Source: Actinomycetota bacterium | GTDB lineage: Bacteria > Actinomycetota > UBA4738 > HRBIN12 | Direction: 5' to 3' | Assembly: GCA_035697485.1 (NCBI GenBank) | Contig: DASSCU010000037.1 | Coordinates: 1 to 64,000 of the forward strand | DNA length: 64,000 nucleotides | Part shown: positions 17,747 through 25,657 of the stretch, one piece after another | Layout of the letters: the number at the start of each line of letters is the position of its first letter | Position numbering within the stretch: the stretch's first letter is position 1 | Position numbers and translations under genes: made by a program | Notes under the pieces: generated by a model | Databases searched by the model: none | The model's input: the letters and a program-made list of their open reading frames with translations, nothing else | Told to the model about the DNA's origin: nothing

Positions 17747-18943
17747 ATGCCCCACGAGATCGCCCCCGGCGTGCTCAGCTGGGCGAGCGAGCTCGACGAG
17801 GCCACGCGCGAGCAGGCCGAACGCACCGCGCGGCTGCCGATCGTCGCGGGCCACATCGCCCTGATGCCCGACGCCCACCTCGGCATGGGCGCGACGATCG
17901 GGTCCGTGATCGCGACCGAGACCGCGGTGATCCCGTCGGCGGTCGGCGTCGACATCGGATGCGGCATGGCCGCCCGTCGGCTCGATCTGCGGATCGACCA
18001 GCTGCCCGACCGGGGCCTGGACGGGTGGGTGGATCGCATGCGACGCAGCGTGCCCGCGGGACTCGGACACTGGCACCGCGAGCCGTCCCCTGACGGGCTC
18101 GAGTGGTTCGCGGCACATGCGCCGCCCGAGTCCCTGACCCACCCCGACCGAGCGGCGGCTCAGCTCGGCACGTTGGGCTCGGGCAACCACTTCGTCGAGC
18201 TGGCGGTCGACGAGCAGGGCGCCGTCTGGATCCTGCTGCACTCCGGGTCGCGTGGGGGCGGGAATCAGCTCGCCACGCTGCACACGAAGGTCGCCCGGCG
18301 CCTGCACGAGGGACTCGGCACGAGGCTCGAGGATCCGGAGCTGGCCTGGCTCCAGCAGGGCACACCCGAGTTCGACACCTACATCCGCGATCTGGGGTGG
18401 TCCCAGCGCTACGCGCGTGAGAACCGACGGCAACTGCTCGTGGCCACCCATCGTGCGCTCGAGTCGGAGCTCGGGCGGGAGATCCATGCGACCGACGAGG
18501 TCAACTGCCACCACAACTACACCGAGCTCGAGGAGGTCGGAGCGCGGCGTTTGTGGATCACGCGCAAGGGTGCCATCCGCGCGGGCGTCGGCGACCGGGG
18601 TCTGGTGCCGGGCAGCATGGGGCAGCGTTCCTACGTCGTGCGGGGGCTCGGCAACGAGGCCTCGTACCGGTCGTCCGCGCACGGAGCCGGCCGCCGCATG
18701 AGTCGGACCAAGGCGCGCAAGGCGCTGTCGATCGAGTCGTTCGAAGCCCGCATGGCCGGGCGCTCCTGGCAGGCCTCCGACGCCGTGGCGCTGCTCGATG
18801 AGCACCCCGACGCGTACAAGCCGATCGACGTCGTGATGCGCGATCAGGCCGACCTCGTCGAGGTGGAACACGAGCTCGAGGGGCTGGCGAACTACAAGGG
18901 GGTCGAGGCGGCGCGGCGGGCGCGCCACGGCAGGCGGACGTAG
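17747..18943 (+). CDS. rtcB: RNA-splicing ligase RtcB family
   Basis: RtcB (398 aa) joins RNA 2',3'-cyclic phosphate or 3'-phosphate ends to 5'-OH ends using GTP and Mn. Metal and guanylate sites are visible: PDAHLGMGATIGSV, GVDIGCGMAARR, GNHFVELAVDE, HSGSRGGGNQLA, HHNYTE, PGSMGQRSYVVRG and the nucleophile His in SAHGAGRRMSR. This is the shorter actinobacterial form. No rtcA or rtcR is nearby. It starts 53 bp after rpsI with GGAGAG upstream, possibly by read-through from the ribosomal operon. Confidence 0.93.
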   Translation: MPHEIAPGVLSWASELDEATREQAERTARLPIVAGHIALMPDAHLGMGATIGSVIATETAVIPSAVGVDIGCGMAARRLDLRIDQLPDRGLDGWVDRMRRSVPAGLGHWHREPSPDGLEWFAAHAPPESLTHPDRAAAQLGTLGSGNHFVELAVDEQGAVWILLHSGSRGGGNQLATLHTKVARRLHEGLGTRLEDPELAWLQQGTPEFDTYIRDLGWSQRYARENRRQLLVATHRALESELGREIHATDEVNCHHNYTELEEVGARRLWITRKGAIRAGVGDRGLVPGSMGQRSYVVRGLGNEASYRSSAHGAGRRMSRTKARKALSIESFEARMAGRSWQASDAVALLDEHPDAYKPIDVVMRDQADLVEVEHELEGLANYKGVEAARRARHGRRT

Positions 18944-18963
18944 CTCCCGAGGCCCGACCTGGC

Positions 18964-19218
18964 TCAGGTGGTGGGCTCGCCCGGCTCCTCGAAGTCCTCG
19001 TCGAGCGCGTAGGCACCCGAGTTCACCGCTGCCACGATCTCCCTCGCGGCCGATTCGTCTTCGGCCGGCACCCACACGTAGACGGGGCCCGCTCGGTACG
19101 GGCCCTCGCCTTCCCCCTTGAGCATCGCGGCGATGCCTTCCGCTTCCAGCCGGCCACGCATCATCTCGCCGGCCACCGTGTCTCCGCTCGCGAACACCTG
19201 GACGAGTCCTTCGTTCAT
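18964..19218 (-). CDS. DUF2007-like small protein
   Basis: 84-aa acidic protein. GLVQVFASGDTVAGEMMRGR and YVWVPAEDESAAREIVAAV resemble the DUF2007 (putative signal-transducing) family, whose single alpha/beta domain resembles a ferredoxin fold. The start at 19218 is chosen because GGGAGG lies 9 nt upstream; an ATG at 19227 is too close to that site. It is convergent with rtcB. Function unknown. Confidence 0.7.
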   Translation of the reverse strand: MNEGLVQVFASGDTVAGEMMRGRLEAEGIAAMLKGEGEGPYRAGPVYVWVPAEDESAAREIVAAVNSGAYALDEDFEEPGEPTT

Positions 19219-19277
19219 GCGAGACATCCTCCCACGCAGCATCGGTCCCTACTCGGGCTCGAGCCGCTGGGGCAGAG

Positions 19278-19338
19278 ATTGACGTTCGTCGATGGATATG
19301 ACACCGTGGCGGCAAGCAAGGGATCGACAGATGTCGAT
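19278..19338 (+). promoter_or_regulatory. Paired ArsR-type operator boxes
   Basis: Two similar inverted repeats lie upstream of arsR: ATTGACG-TT-CGTCGAT (19278-19293, one mismatch) and ATCGACA-GA-TGTCGAT (19323-19338, perfect). Their centres are 45 bp apart. Both fit ATYGAC-N4-GTCGAT, the small-palindrome style of ArsR/SmtB operators. The second ends 21 nt before the arsR ATG, so ArsR bound here would block its own operon. Confidence 0.65.
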
Positions 19339-19359
19339 GGATGAACGGAGGGATGGGCG

Positions 19360-19722
19360 ATGACGGCGACGCAGATCGCGGTGATCGAGACGCCCGCCGA
19401 GTGCTGCGTGCCGATCGCCGCCGACGACATGACGTCGGACGAGGCCGCGACGATCGCCTCGCTCTTCAAGGCGCTGGGCGATCCGCACCGGGTGCGCATC
19501 GTGAACCTGCTCGCGACCGCGCGCGAGGCGGTGTGCGTGTGCGACCTGACCGACTTCCTGGGGCTCTCGCAGCCCACCGTCAGCCACCACATGCGGAAGC
19601 TGGTCGATGCCGGGCTGCTCACCAGGGAACAGCGCGGCGTGTGGGCCCACTACTCCCTGCGCCACGACGCGATCCGACGGCTCGGCGAGGTGCTGCGCTT
19701 CGAGGAAGGAGCGGAACGATGA
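19360..19722 (+). CDS. arsR: ArsR/SmtB-family arsenic-responsive repressor
   Basis: ArsR-type winged-helix repressor (120 aa). FKALGDPHRVRIVNLLA, the metal-sensing CVCDL at the start of the recognition region, and LSQPTVSHHMRKLVDAGLL (helix-turn-helix) are typical. A further Cys pair lies near the N terminus (ECC), so As(III) could be bound by three thiolates. RBS GGAGGGATGGG. It overlaps arsM by 4 nt, so the pair is an operon, and it has palindromic boxes upstream. Confidence 0.9.
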   Translation: MTATQIAVIETPAECCVPIAADDMTSDEAATIASLFKALGDPHRVRIVNLLATAREAVCVCDLTDFLGLSQPTVSHHMRKLVDAGLLTREQRGVWAHYSLRHDAIRRLGEVLRFEEGAER

Positions 19723-20480
19723 ACGATGTGCGCGACGAGGTGCGCGAGCGGTACGCGGCCGCGGCGAAGGTCGTGGCCACCGGCCGGGCGGCCGACGACA
19801 ACGGACTCGACATCACGAGCTGCGCCGACGGATGCGCTCCCGAGGACGGTCTCGGCGTCGCCCTCTACGACGTGACCACCCGGGCCGACCTGCCCGAGGA
19901 CGCCGTGCTCGCGAGCATGGGGTGCGGCAACCCGACCGTGGTCGCCGAGCTTCGTGAGGGTGAGACCGTGCTGGACCTGGGGTCCGGCGGCGGCATCGAC
20001 GTGATGCTGTCGGCCAAGCGCGTCGGCCCGACCGGCAAGGCGTACGGCCTCGACATGACCGACGAGATGCTCGCGCTCGCGCGCGAGAACGCGCGGGAAG
20101 CGGGCGCCGAGAACGTCGAGTTCCTGCAAGGATTCATCGAGGAGATCCCGATGCCCGAGCAGAGCGTCGACGTGATCATCTCCAACTGCGTGATCAACCT
20201 CTCGACCGACAAGCCTCGTGTGGTCGACGAGATGTTCCGCGTGCTGGGGCCCGGCGGTCGTCTCGGCATCAGCGACGTCGTGGCCGACGATCACCTGACC
20301 CCCGCCGATCGGGCCGAGCGCGGCTCCTACGTGGGGTGCATCGCGGGAGCGCTCTCCTTCGCGGAGTACCACGCGGAGCTGCAGCGGGCGGGCTTCGAGG
20401 ATATCGAGATCGTGGCCACGCACGAGCTCACCGACGGCATGCACGGGGCGATCGTGCGAGGCGTGAAGCCGCTGGGGTAG
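19719..20480 (+). CDS. arsM: Arsenite S-adenosylmethionine methyltransferase
   Basis: ArsM (253 aa) methylates As(III) to volatile or less retained methylarsenicals. SAM motif I is LDLGSGGGIDVMLSAKRVG (residues 86-104). The conserved arsenic-binding cysteines are present: Cys69 (MGCGN), Cys157 (SNCVIN) and Cys207 (YVGCIAG), with an additional SCADGC pair at 35/39. ATG overlaps the arsR TGA. The stop TAG forms the first half of the -10 box of glmM. Confidence 0.94.
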   Translation: MNDVRDEVRERYAAAAKVVATGRAADDNGLDITSCADGCAPEDGLGVALYDVTTRADLPEDAVLASMGCGNPTVVAELREGETVLDLGSGGGIDVMLSAKRVGPTGKAYGLDMTDEMLALARENAREAGAENVEFLQGFIEEIPMPEQSVDVIISNCVINLSTDKPRVVDEMFRVLGPGGRLGISDVVADDHLTPADRAERGSYVGCIAGALSFAEYHAELQRAGFEDIEIVATHELTDGMHGAIVRGVKPLG

Positions 20481-20483
20481 CCT
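20478..20483 (+). promoter_or_regulatory. -10 box for leaderless glmM
   Basis: TAGCCT, whose TAG is the arsM stop codon, ends 6 nt before the glmM GTG. No ribosome-binding site is visible, so the transcript is probably leaderless. Confidence 0.6.
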
Positions 20484-20489
20484 CGCGCC

Positions 20490-21818
20490 GTGACGGAACG
20501 GCTGTTCGGCACGGACGGGGTCCGCGGTCTGGCGGGCACCGAGCTCACCGAGGACATCGCGTACCGCCTCGGGCGGGCCGGCGTGCTCGTGCTCGGCCGC
20601 CAGGTGGAAGGACGCCCCACGTTCGTCGTCGGACGTGACCCGCGCGCCTCCGGGGAATGGCTCGAGGACGCGCTCGTCGAGGGCATCCGTGAGGGCGGTG
20701 GCGACGCGTTCATCGCCGGCATCGAGCCCACGCCGGCGATCGCGTTCCTCACGACCGACCTGGGGGCGACGAGCGGCGTGGTCATCTCCGCCTCGCACAA
20801 CCCGCCCGAGTACAACGGCATCAAGTTCTTCGACGCGACCGGCTCGAAGCTGCCCGACGACGTCGAGGACGAGATCGAGGGCGCGATGGACGACCTCGGC
20901 GCCGCGCCGGATCGCCGAGGTGACACCCGGGCCGTGGGCGACGGGCGCGAGCGCTACCTCACCCACCTCGTCGACGCCGCAGAGGCGCGGCTCGACGGCA
21001 TGCGGATCGCGATCGACTGTGCGAACGGCTCGGCGTCGGAGGTCGCCCCCGCGCTGCTGCGACGCCTCGGCGCCGAGGTCCACGCGATCAACGCCGAGCC
21101 CGACGGGAAGAACATCAACGACGGGTGCGGCGCGCTGTATCCCGAGGTGGTGGCCCAGGAGGTCGTGCGGGTGCGTGCCGACGCCGGCGTCTCCCACGAC
21201 GGCGACGCCGACCGGGCCCTCTTCGCCGACGCGGAGGGCGCGATCGTCGACGGCGATCAGGTGCTGGCGGCGACGGCGATCGCGCTGCTTGACGCGGGAC
21301 GGCTGCGCGGGAACACGGTCGTGACGACCGTGATGGCGAACCTCGGCTTCCACCACGCGATGCGCGAGGCGGGCATCGACGTCGTCTCGTCGAGGGTGGG
21401 CGACCGCTACGTGCTCGAGGACATGGTGCGCACGGGCGCGGTGCTCGGCGGCGAGCAATCGGGGCACGTGATCTTCCGCGACCGTGCCAGCACGGGCGAC
21501 GGCCTGCTCACCGCGGTGCGCTTCCTCTCGCTCGCGGCCGCGACCGGACGCACGGTCCGAGAGCTCGCGTCCGTGATGCGGCGCTACCCGCAGCGCATGA
21601 TCAACGTCGACGTGGCCGACCGCTCGGTCGCCCAGGCCGACGACGTGCGTCGGGCGGTCGCCGAGGCGGAGGCGTCGCTCGGTCTCGAGGGGCGGGTGCT
21701 CGTGCGCGCCTCGGGGACCGAGCCGCTCGTGCGCGTGATGGTCGAGGCCGAGACCGAGGACCTCGCGACCGAGCACGCCGACCGCATCGCCGACGTCGTG
21801 CGGGCGGCCTCGGGCTGA
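20490..21818 (+). CDS. glmM: Phosphoglucosamine mutase
   Basis: GlmM (442 aa) converts glucosamine-6-P to glucosamine-1-P for peptidoglycan and UDP-GlcNAc. The phosphoserine Ser102 lies in ISASHNPPEYNGIKFF, the metal loop is SHDGDADRALF, the sugar-binding loop GGEQSGH, and the phosphate loop VRASGTEPLVRV. It starts with GTG, followed 65 bp later by glmS, so both steps toward amino sugars are adjacent. Confidence 0.97.
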   Translation: MTERLFGTDGVRGLAGTELTEDIAYRLGRAGVLVLGRQVEGRPTFVVGRDPRASGEWLEDALVEGIREGGGDAFIAGIEPTPAIAFLTTDLGATSGVVISASHNPPEYNGIKFFDATGSKLPDDVEDEIEGAMDDLGAAPDRRGDTRAVGDGRERYLTHLVDAAEARLDGMRIAIDCANGSASEVAPALLRRLGAEVHAINAEPDGKNINDGCGALYPEVVAQEVVRVRADAGVSHDGDADRALFADAEGAIVDGDQVLAATAIALLDAGRLRGNTVVTTVMANLGFHHAMREAGIDVVSSRVGDRYVLEDMVRTGAVLGGEQSGHVIFRDRASTGDGLLTAVRFLSLAAATGRTVRELASVMRRYPQRMINVDVADRSVAQADDVRRAVAEAEASLGLEGRVLVRASGTEPLVRVMVEAETEDLATEHADRIADVVRAASG

Positions 21819-21868
21819 CGCCGTCCTTCGCTCGGAGGCGCCGTCGAGGTCGGATACCCGGCCCCTGC

Positions 21869-21874
21869 TAGGGT
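21869..21874 (+). promoter_or_regulatory. -10 box before glmS
   Basis: TAGGGT ends 9 nt before the glmS ATG, with no Shine-Dalgarno between them; a leaderless or nearly leaderless start is likely. Confidence 0.5.
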
Positions 21875-21883
21875 TGGACCCTG

Positions 21884-23713
21884 ATGTGCGGCATCGTGGG
21901 CTACGTGGGGCCCGACGAGGCCCTTCCGATCGTCCTCGAAGGTCTCCGGCGCCTCGAATACCGTGGGTACGACTCGGCGGGCGTCGCCGTGCTCGACGGC
22001 GGGCTCCGGGTCGTCAAGCGCGCCGGGAAGCTGGCCGAACTCGAGGGTGCGCTCGACGTCGAGGGCAGTCCCGCCGGGGCGGTCGGCATGGGGCACACGC
22101 GCTGGGCCACCCACGGGGCGCCGACGGATCGCAACGCCCACCCCCACCTCGACTGTGCCGGGCGGATCGCGGTGATCCACAACGGCATCGTCGAGAACTT
22201 CCAGGTGCTGCGCGACCGCCTCGAGAAGGAGGGCCACACCCTCGTCTCGGAGACCGATACCGAGTGCGTCGCGCACCTCGTGGAGGAGAAGCTGCGAGAC
22301 GGGCGGTCGCTGCCCGATGCGGTGCGTGGGGCGGTACGCGAGCTCGAGGGGGCGTACTCGCTCGTCGTCTGCTCGCTCGAGGAGCCCGACGTGCTCGTCG
22401 GCGTCAAGGTGTCGTCGCCGCTGATCGTCGGGGTGGGTGACGGCGAGACGATGCTCGCATCGGACATCCCCGCCGTGCTGGACAGGACGTCGTCCGTGAT
22501 CCCCCTCGACGAGGGCATGGTCGTCGAGGTGCGTCGCGACGGCCCCTCATTCACCGATCTCGAGGGCTCGCCGCTGCATCCCCAGCCGATCACCGTCGAC
22601 TGGGACGTCGCCCGCGCGCAGAAGAGCGGGTACGAGACGTTCATGCGCAAGGAGATCGACGAGCAACCGTCGGCGATCCGCGACACGCTGGTCGGGCGCA
22701 CGGTGGGTGAGCGGCTGGTGCTCGACGAGCTGCACGTGTCGGACGACGTCCTCCGCGAGGTGAGCAAGGTGTTCGTGGTCGCGTGCGGCACGGCGTTCCA
22801 CTCGGGACTCGTGGCGAAGTACGCGATCGAGCACTGGGCGCGCCTGCCGGTCGAGATCGAGATCGCGAGCGAGTTCCGCTACCGAGACCCGGTGCTCGGG
22901 CCCGACACGCTGACGCTCGCGGTCTCGCAATCGGGTGAGACGATCGACACGCTGGAGGCCGCTCGCCATGCCCGTCGCCAGGGCTCACATGTGATCGCGG
23001 TGACGAACACGGTGGGCTCCTCCCTGGCCCGTGAGGCCGACGGCGTGCTCTACACGCACGCCGGACCCGAGATCGGGGTCGCGGCCACGAAGACGTTCGC
23101 GACGCAGATGGTCTCCCAGTACCTCGTCGCCCTCTATCTCGCGCAGGTGCGCGGCACGAAGTTCCCCGAGGAGATCGCCGAGGTGCTGGCCGAGCTCGAC
23201 GGGTTGCCCGCCAAGGTGGAACGCGCGATCGCGCTCGACGACCAGGTGCGGTCGATCGCGGAGCGCTACCGTGACGCTCGTGACGTGCTGTTCATCGGGC
23301 GGCACACCGGGTATCCGGCGGCGCTCGAAGGGGCCCTCAAGCTCAAGGAGCTGAGCTACGTGCACGCCGAGGGCCACCCCGCCGGCGAGCTGAAACACGG
23401 TCCGATCGCGCTGATCGAGGACGGCGTGCCGGTCGTGGCCGTCGCCACCCAGTGCCACGTGTACCCGAAGATGCTCTCGAACATCCAGGAGGTGCGCGCA
23501 CGTGGCGCTCGCGTGATCGCGGTCGCCACCGAGGGTGACCTGGAGGTGGGTGCGCTCGCCGACCACGTGCTCGAGGTTCCCGCGACCCCGGAGCTGATCT
23601 CGCCGGTGGTCGTCACCGTGCCGATGCAGCTGCTCGCCTACCACGTGGCCACCCTGCGCGGCTGCGACGTCGACCAACCACGGAACCTCGCCAAGAGCGT
23701 CACGGTCGAGTAG
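21884..23713 (+). CDS. glmS: Glutamine-fructose-6-phosphate aminotransferase (isomerizing)
   Basis: GlmS (609 aa) makes glucosamine-6-P from fructose-6-P and glutamine. N-terminal glutaminase with nucleophile Cys2 (MCGIVGYVG) and GHTRWATHG; two SIS isomerase domains with ACGTAFHSG, SQSGETIDTLEA and HAEGHPAGELKHGPIAL; the end NLAKSVTVE is the canonical C terminus. No glmS ribozyme is visible; the 65-bp spacer is too short for one. Confidence 0.98.
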   Translation: MCGIVGYVGPDEALPIVLEGLRRLEYRGYDSAGVAVLDGGLRVVKRAGKLAELEGALDVEGSPAGAVGMGHTRWATHGAPTDRNAHPHLDCAGRIAVIHNGIVENFQVLRDRLEKEGHTLVSETDTECVAHLVEEKLRDGRSLPDAVRGAVRELEGAYSLVVCSLEEPDVLVGVKVSSPLIVGVGDGETMLASDIPAVLDRTSSVIPLDEGMVVEVRRDGPSFTDLEGSPLHPQPITVDWDVARAQKSGYETFMRKEIDEQPSAIRDTLVGRTVGERLVLDELHVSDDVLREVSKVFVVACGTAFHSGLVAKYAIEHWARLPVEIEIASEFRYRDPVLGPDTLTLAVSQSGETIDTLEAARHARRQGSHVIAVTNTVGSSLAREADGVLYTHAGPEIGVAATKTFATQMVSQYLVALYLAQVRGTKFPEEIAEVLAELDGLPAKVERAIALDDQVRSIAERYRDARDVLFIGRHTGYPAALEGALKLKELSYVHAEGHPAGELKHGPIALIEDGVPVVAVATQCHVYPKMLSNIQEVRARGARVIAVATEGDLEVGALADHVLEVPATPELISPVVVTVPMQLLAYHVATLRGCDVDQPRNLAKSVTVE

Positions 23714-23716
23714 CGT
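23711..23716 (+). promoter_or_regulatory. -10 box overlapping the glmS stop
   Basis: TAGCGT, with TAG being the glmS stop codon, ends 6 nt before the ATG of the secreted NTR-like protein. No Shine-Dalgarno is visible. Confidence 0.55.
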
Positions 23717-23722
23717 CGCGGC

Positions 23723-25087
23723 ATGGACCGGGTGATGATCCGTCGTCGCCCTGCGCTCAGGACCGCCGTCGCGCTGGTCGTCACGCTCTCCGTCTTCGTC
23801 TTCGCCGACGGACCGGCGCACGCGTGTTCGTGCGCGATCGGTGATCCGCGCGACGCCTTGCACGCGTCCGACGCGGCCTTCGTCGGATCGCTGACGTCCA
23901 AGCAGGACATCAGCGATCAGAAGGCGATCTACACGTTCTCGGTGGAGACATCCGTCAAGGGCGACCTCGGTGCATCGGTCGACGTCGAGTCGGCCGCGTA
24001 CGGGGCGGCGTGCGGGTTCGAGGTTCCGACGGGCAAGCGCATCGGCATCCTGCTGCGCCTGCAGGGTGACGGTGATTGGACGGGCGGCCTCTGCACCCAG
24101 ATCGACCCCGACGTGCTGATCGCCGCAGCGCAGCCGCTGCCGGTCCCGGACGGCGACGGGCCGATCAGGATGATCGTCGGTGGGAACTTCGGGGAGGCTC
24201 GGATCCTCGCGCTCGACGAGCAGGGCCGGACCCTCGGGTACGGGTACGGCGAGGGCGACGTGCTCGCGGTGTCGATGTGCCCCGGCATGGAGCGATTCGT
24301 GGAAGCCGTCTCGCACGACGGCATCGGGTTCCTCGGGGTTCGTGAGACCGCGACGCTCGACGTCGTCCGCGAGGTTCCGTTGATCACGGGGCGCTTCCCC
24401 AGCATCGATCAGGTGGCGTGCCTCTCGGAGGACGGGGCCGTGCTCGGAGCGGTCACGATCCGGCGCGGTGAGACGGCGGTCCACGTCGTTCGCGGTGACC
24501 GCGATCGGGTCGCCTTCGAGGCGGGTCGTGCCCGAGCCTGGTTCCAGCGCAAGCGCGCATACGCCGTGGTCGCATCCTCGCTCGTGCGTGTCGCCCTGTG
24601 GGGCGGCGATGACCGCGTCGTCGCCGCCGTTCCCTCGGGACTGTCGGCGCTCTCGGTGAGCCGCGACGAGCGGCACGTGGGTGGCGTGCGGTACGGAGGC
24701 TCACGTTCCGGGCATCCGCCGAGCGAGGTGGTCGTCGTGCGCGCCGACGACGGTGCGGCCCGGAGATTCTCGCTCCGCGGGTGGAACGATGGCGGCGACG
24801 TGCACTGGGTGGACAATCGCACCCTCGCGTACCTGCCGGGCGGTGGCGACGACGATCGGGCCCACGTGCTGCAGCTTCCCCGCCTCGAGCGGGTCGGCGG
24901 GTTCCGTGGTTGGTACACGGGGACGTCGTTCGTCCGCAACGGCTGCGCCGGCGGCGTGGGCTGGGGCACGATGTTCGCCGCGTGCCTGCCCGATGGGCCG
25001 GTCCGGACCCGAGCCCTCCTCGGGCCCGAGACGTTCGCCGCGACCCCGGTGTCGGGCCATGTCACGGTGGCGTCCGGCGGACCGTGA
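23723..25087 (+). CDS. Secreted protein with an NTR/TIMP-like N-terminal domain
   Basis: 454 aa. A signal peptide (about 1-32) ends at PAHA, and the mature chain would begin with CSCAIGDPR. A free N-terminal Cys followed by CxC is the hallmark of netrin/TIMP-like modules, and AAFVGSLTS and the later AACGFEV fit that OB-fold. From about residue 140 a second part with repeated beta strands (ARILALDEQGRTLGY, GVRETATLDVV) could be a propeller; I do not recognise it. Role unknown; extracellular. Possible leaderless start. Confidence 0.6.
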   Translation: MDRVMIRRRPALRTAVALVVTLSVFVFADGPAHACSCAIGDPRDALHASDAAFVGSLTSKQDISDQKAIYTFSVETSVKGDLGASVDVESAAYGAACGFEVPTGKRIGILLRLQGDGDWTGGLCTQIDPDVLIAAAQPLPVPDGDGPIRMIVGGNFGEARILALDEQGRTLGYGYGEGDVLAVSMCPGMERFVEAVSHDGIGFLGVRETATLDVVREVPLITGRFPSIDQVACLSEDGAVLGAVTIRRGETAVHVVRGDRDRVAFEAGRARAWFQRKRAYAVVASSLVRVALWGGDDRVVAAVPSGLSALSVSRDERHVGGVRYGGSRSGHPPSEVVVVRADDGAARRFSLRGWNDGGDVHWVDNRTLAYLPGGGDDDRAHVLQLPRLERVGGFRGWYTGTSFVRNGCAGGVGWGTMFAACLPDGPVRTRALLGPETFAATPVSGHVTVASGGP

Positions 25088-25121
25088 GTCTCAGGGAGTC
25101 GCGGCGGGGCTCGCATCGGAG

Positions 25122-25127
25122 TAGCGT
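25122..25127 (+). promoter_or_regulatory. -10 box for a small membrane protein gene
   Basis: TAGCGT ends 6 nt before ATG 25134, identical in sequence and spacing to the box before 23723. Confidence 0.55.
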
Positions 25128-25133
25128 GCCCTC

Positions 25134-25232
25134 ATGACCATCATCGCTGCGGGCACACTGTTCATGCTCGGCATCGTCTTCATGGTGGGGTTGGCGATCG
25201 CCGCGGTGATCGCGTTGATCCGCATGAAGTGA
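25134..25232 (+). CDS. Small single-pass membrane protein (32 aa)
   Basis: A 32-codon reading frame begins MTIIAAGTLFMLGIV and ends ALIRMK. Almost the whole chain is one hydrophobic helix, flanked only by a basic C terminus, so insertion with the tail in the cytosol is expected. It fills the gap between two genes and has its own -10 box at leaderless spacing. No homology can be claimed. A micropeptide of this size is easily missed by gene finders. Confidence 0.55.
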   Translation: MTIIAAGTLFMLGIVFMVGLAIAAVIALIRMK

Positions 25233-25246
25233 CCCTGGGCGGCCTC

Positions 25247-25252
25247 TAAGCT
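25247..25252 (+). promoter_or_regulatory. -10 box for leaderless acpS
   Basis: TAAGCT ends 6 nt before the acpS GTG with no ribosome-binding site in between. Confidence 0.55.
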
Positions 25253-25258
25253 GGGCCC

Positions 25259-25633
25259 GTGGAGATCGTCGGGCTCGGCGTCGACATCTGTGAGATCGCT
25301 CGTATGGAGCGAGCCCTCTCGCGTCACCCGACGATGCGCGGCCGCGTCTTCACCCCCGCCGAGATCGCCTACTGCGATTCCAAGGCCCGGCCCGCGGAAT
25401 CCTACGCCGGCCGGTTCGCCGCCAGGGAGGCCACGATCAAGGCGCTCGGCGGTTACCGCGGGAAGCGGTGGCAGGACATCAGCGTCGGGCGGGCGCCGTC
25501 GGGCGCCCCGTCGATCGTGCTCGACGGTCAGGCGAAGGCCCGGGCGGACATCCTCGGCATCACGCAGGTGCTCGTCACGTTCACCCATGAGAAGACGAAC
25601 GCGGTGGCGTTCGCGATCGCCGTGCGCTCATGA
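25259..25633 (+). CDS. acpS: Holo-[acyl-carrier-protein] synthase
   Basis: AcpS (124 aa) transfers phosphopantetheine from CoA to acyl carrier protein. GLGVDICEIARMERAL with the Mg-binding Asp, FAAREATIKALGG with the catalytic Glu/Lys, and LVTFTHEKTNAVAFAIA are diagnostic. It is 24 bp before the NAD(P)HX repair gene, an order shared with many actinobacteria. Confidence 0.96.
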   Translation: MEIVGLGVDICEIARMERALSRHPTMRGRVFTPAEIAYCDSKARPAESYAGRFAAREATIKALGGYRGKRWQDISVGRAPSGAPSIVLDGQAKARADILGITQVLVTFTHEKTNAVAFAIAVRS

Positions 25634-25657
25634 GGTCGTGCCGCTCGTGAGGGATCG

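Noticed and set aside
19650-21776. 708-codon minus-strand frame opposite arsM and glmM
   Set aside because: Antisense shadow of two well-recognised enzymes; no start with a ribosome-binding site.
21819-21883. A glmS ribozyme before glmS
   Set aside because: The gap is only 65 bp and lacks the double-pseudoknot core.
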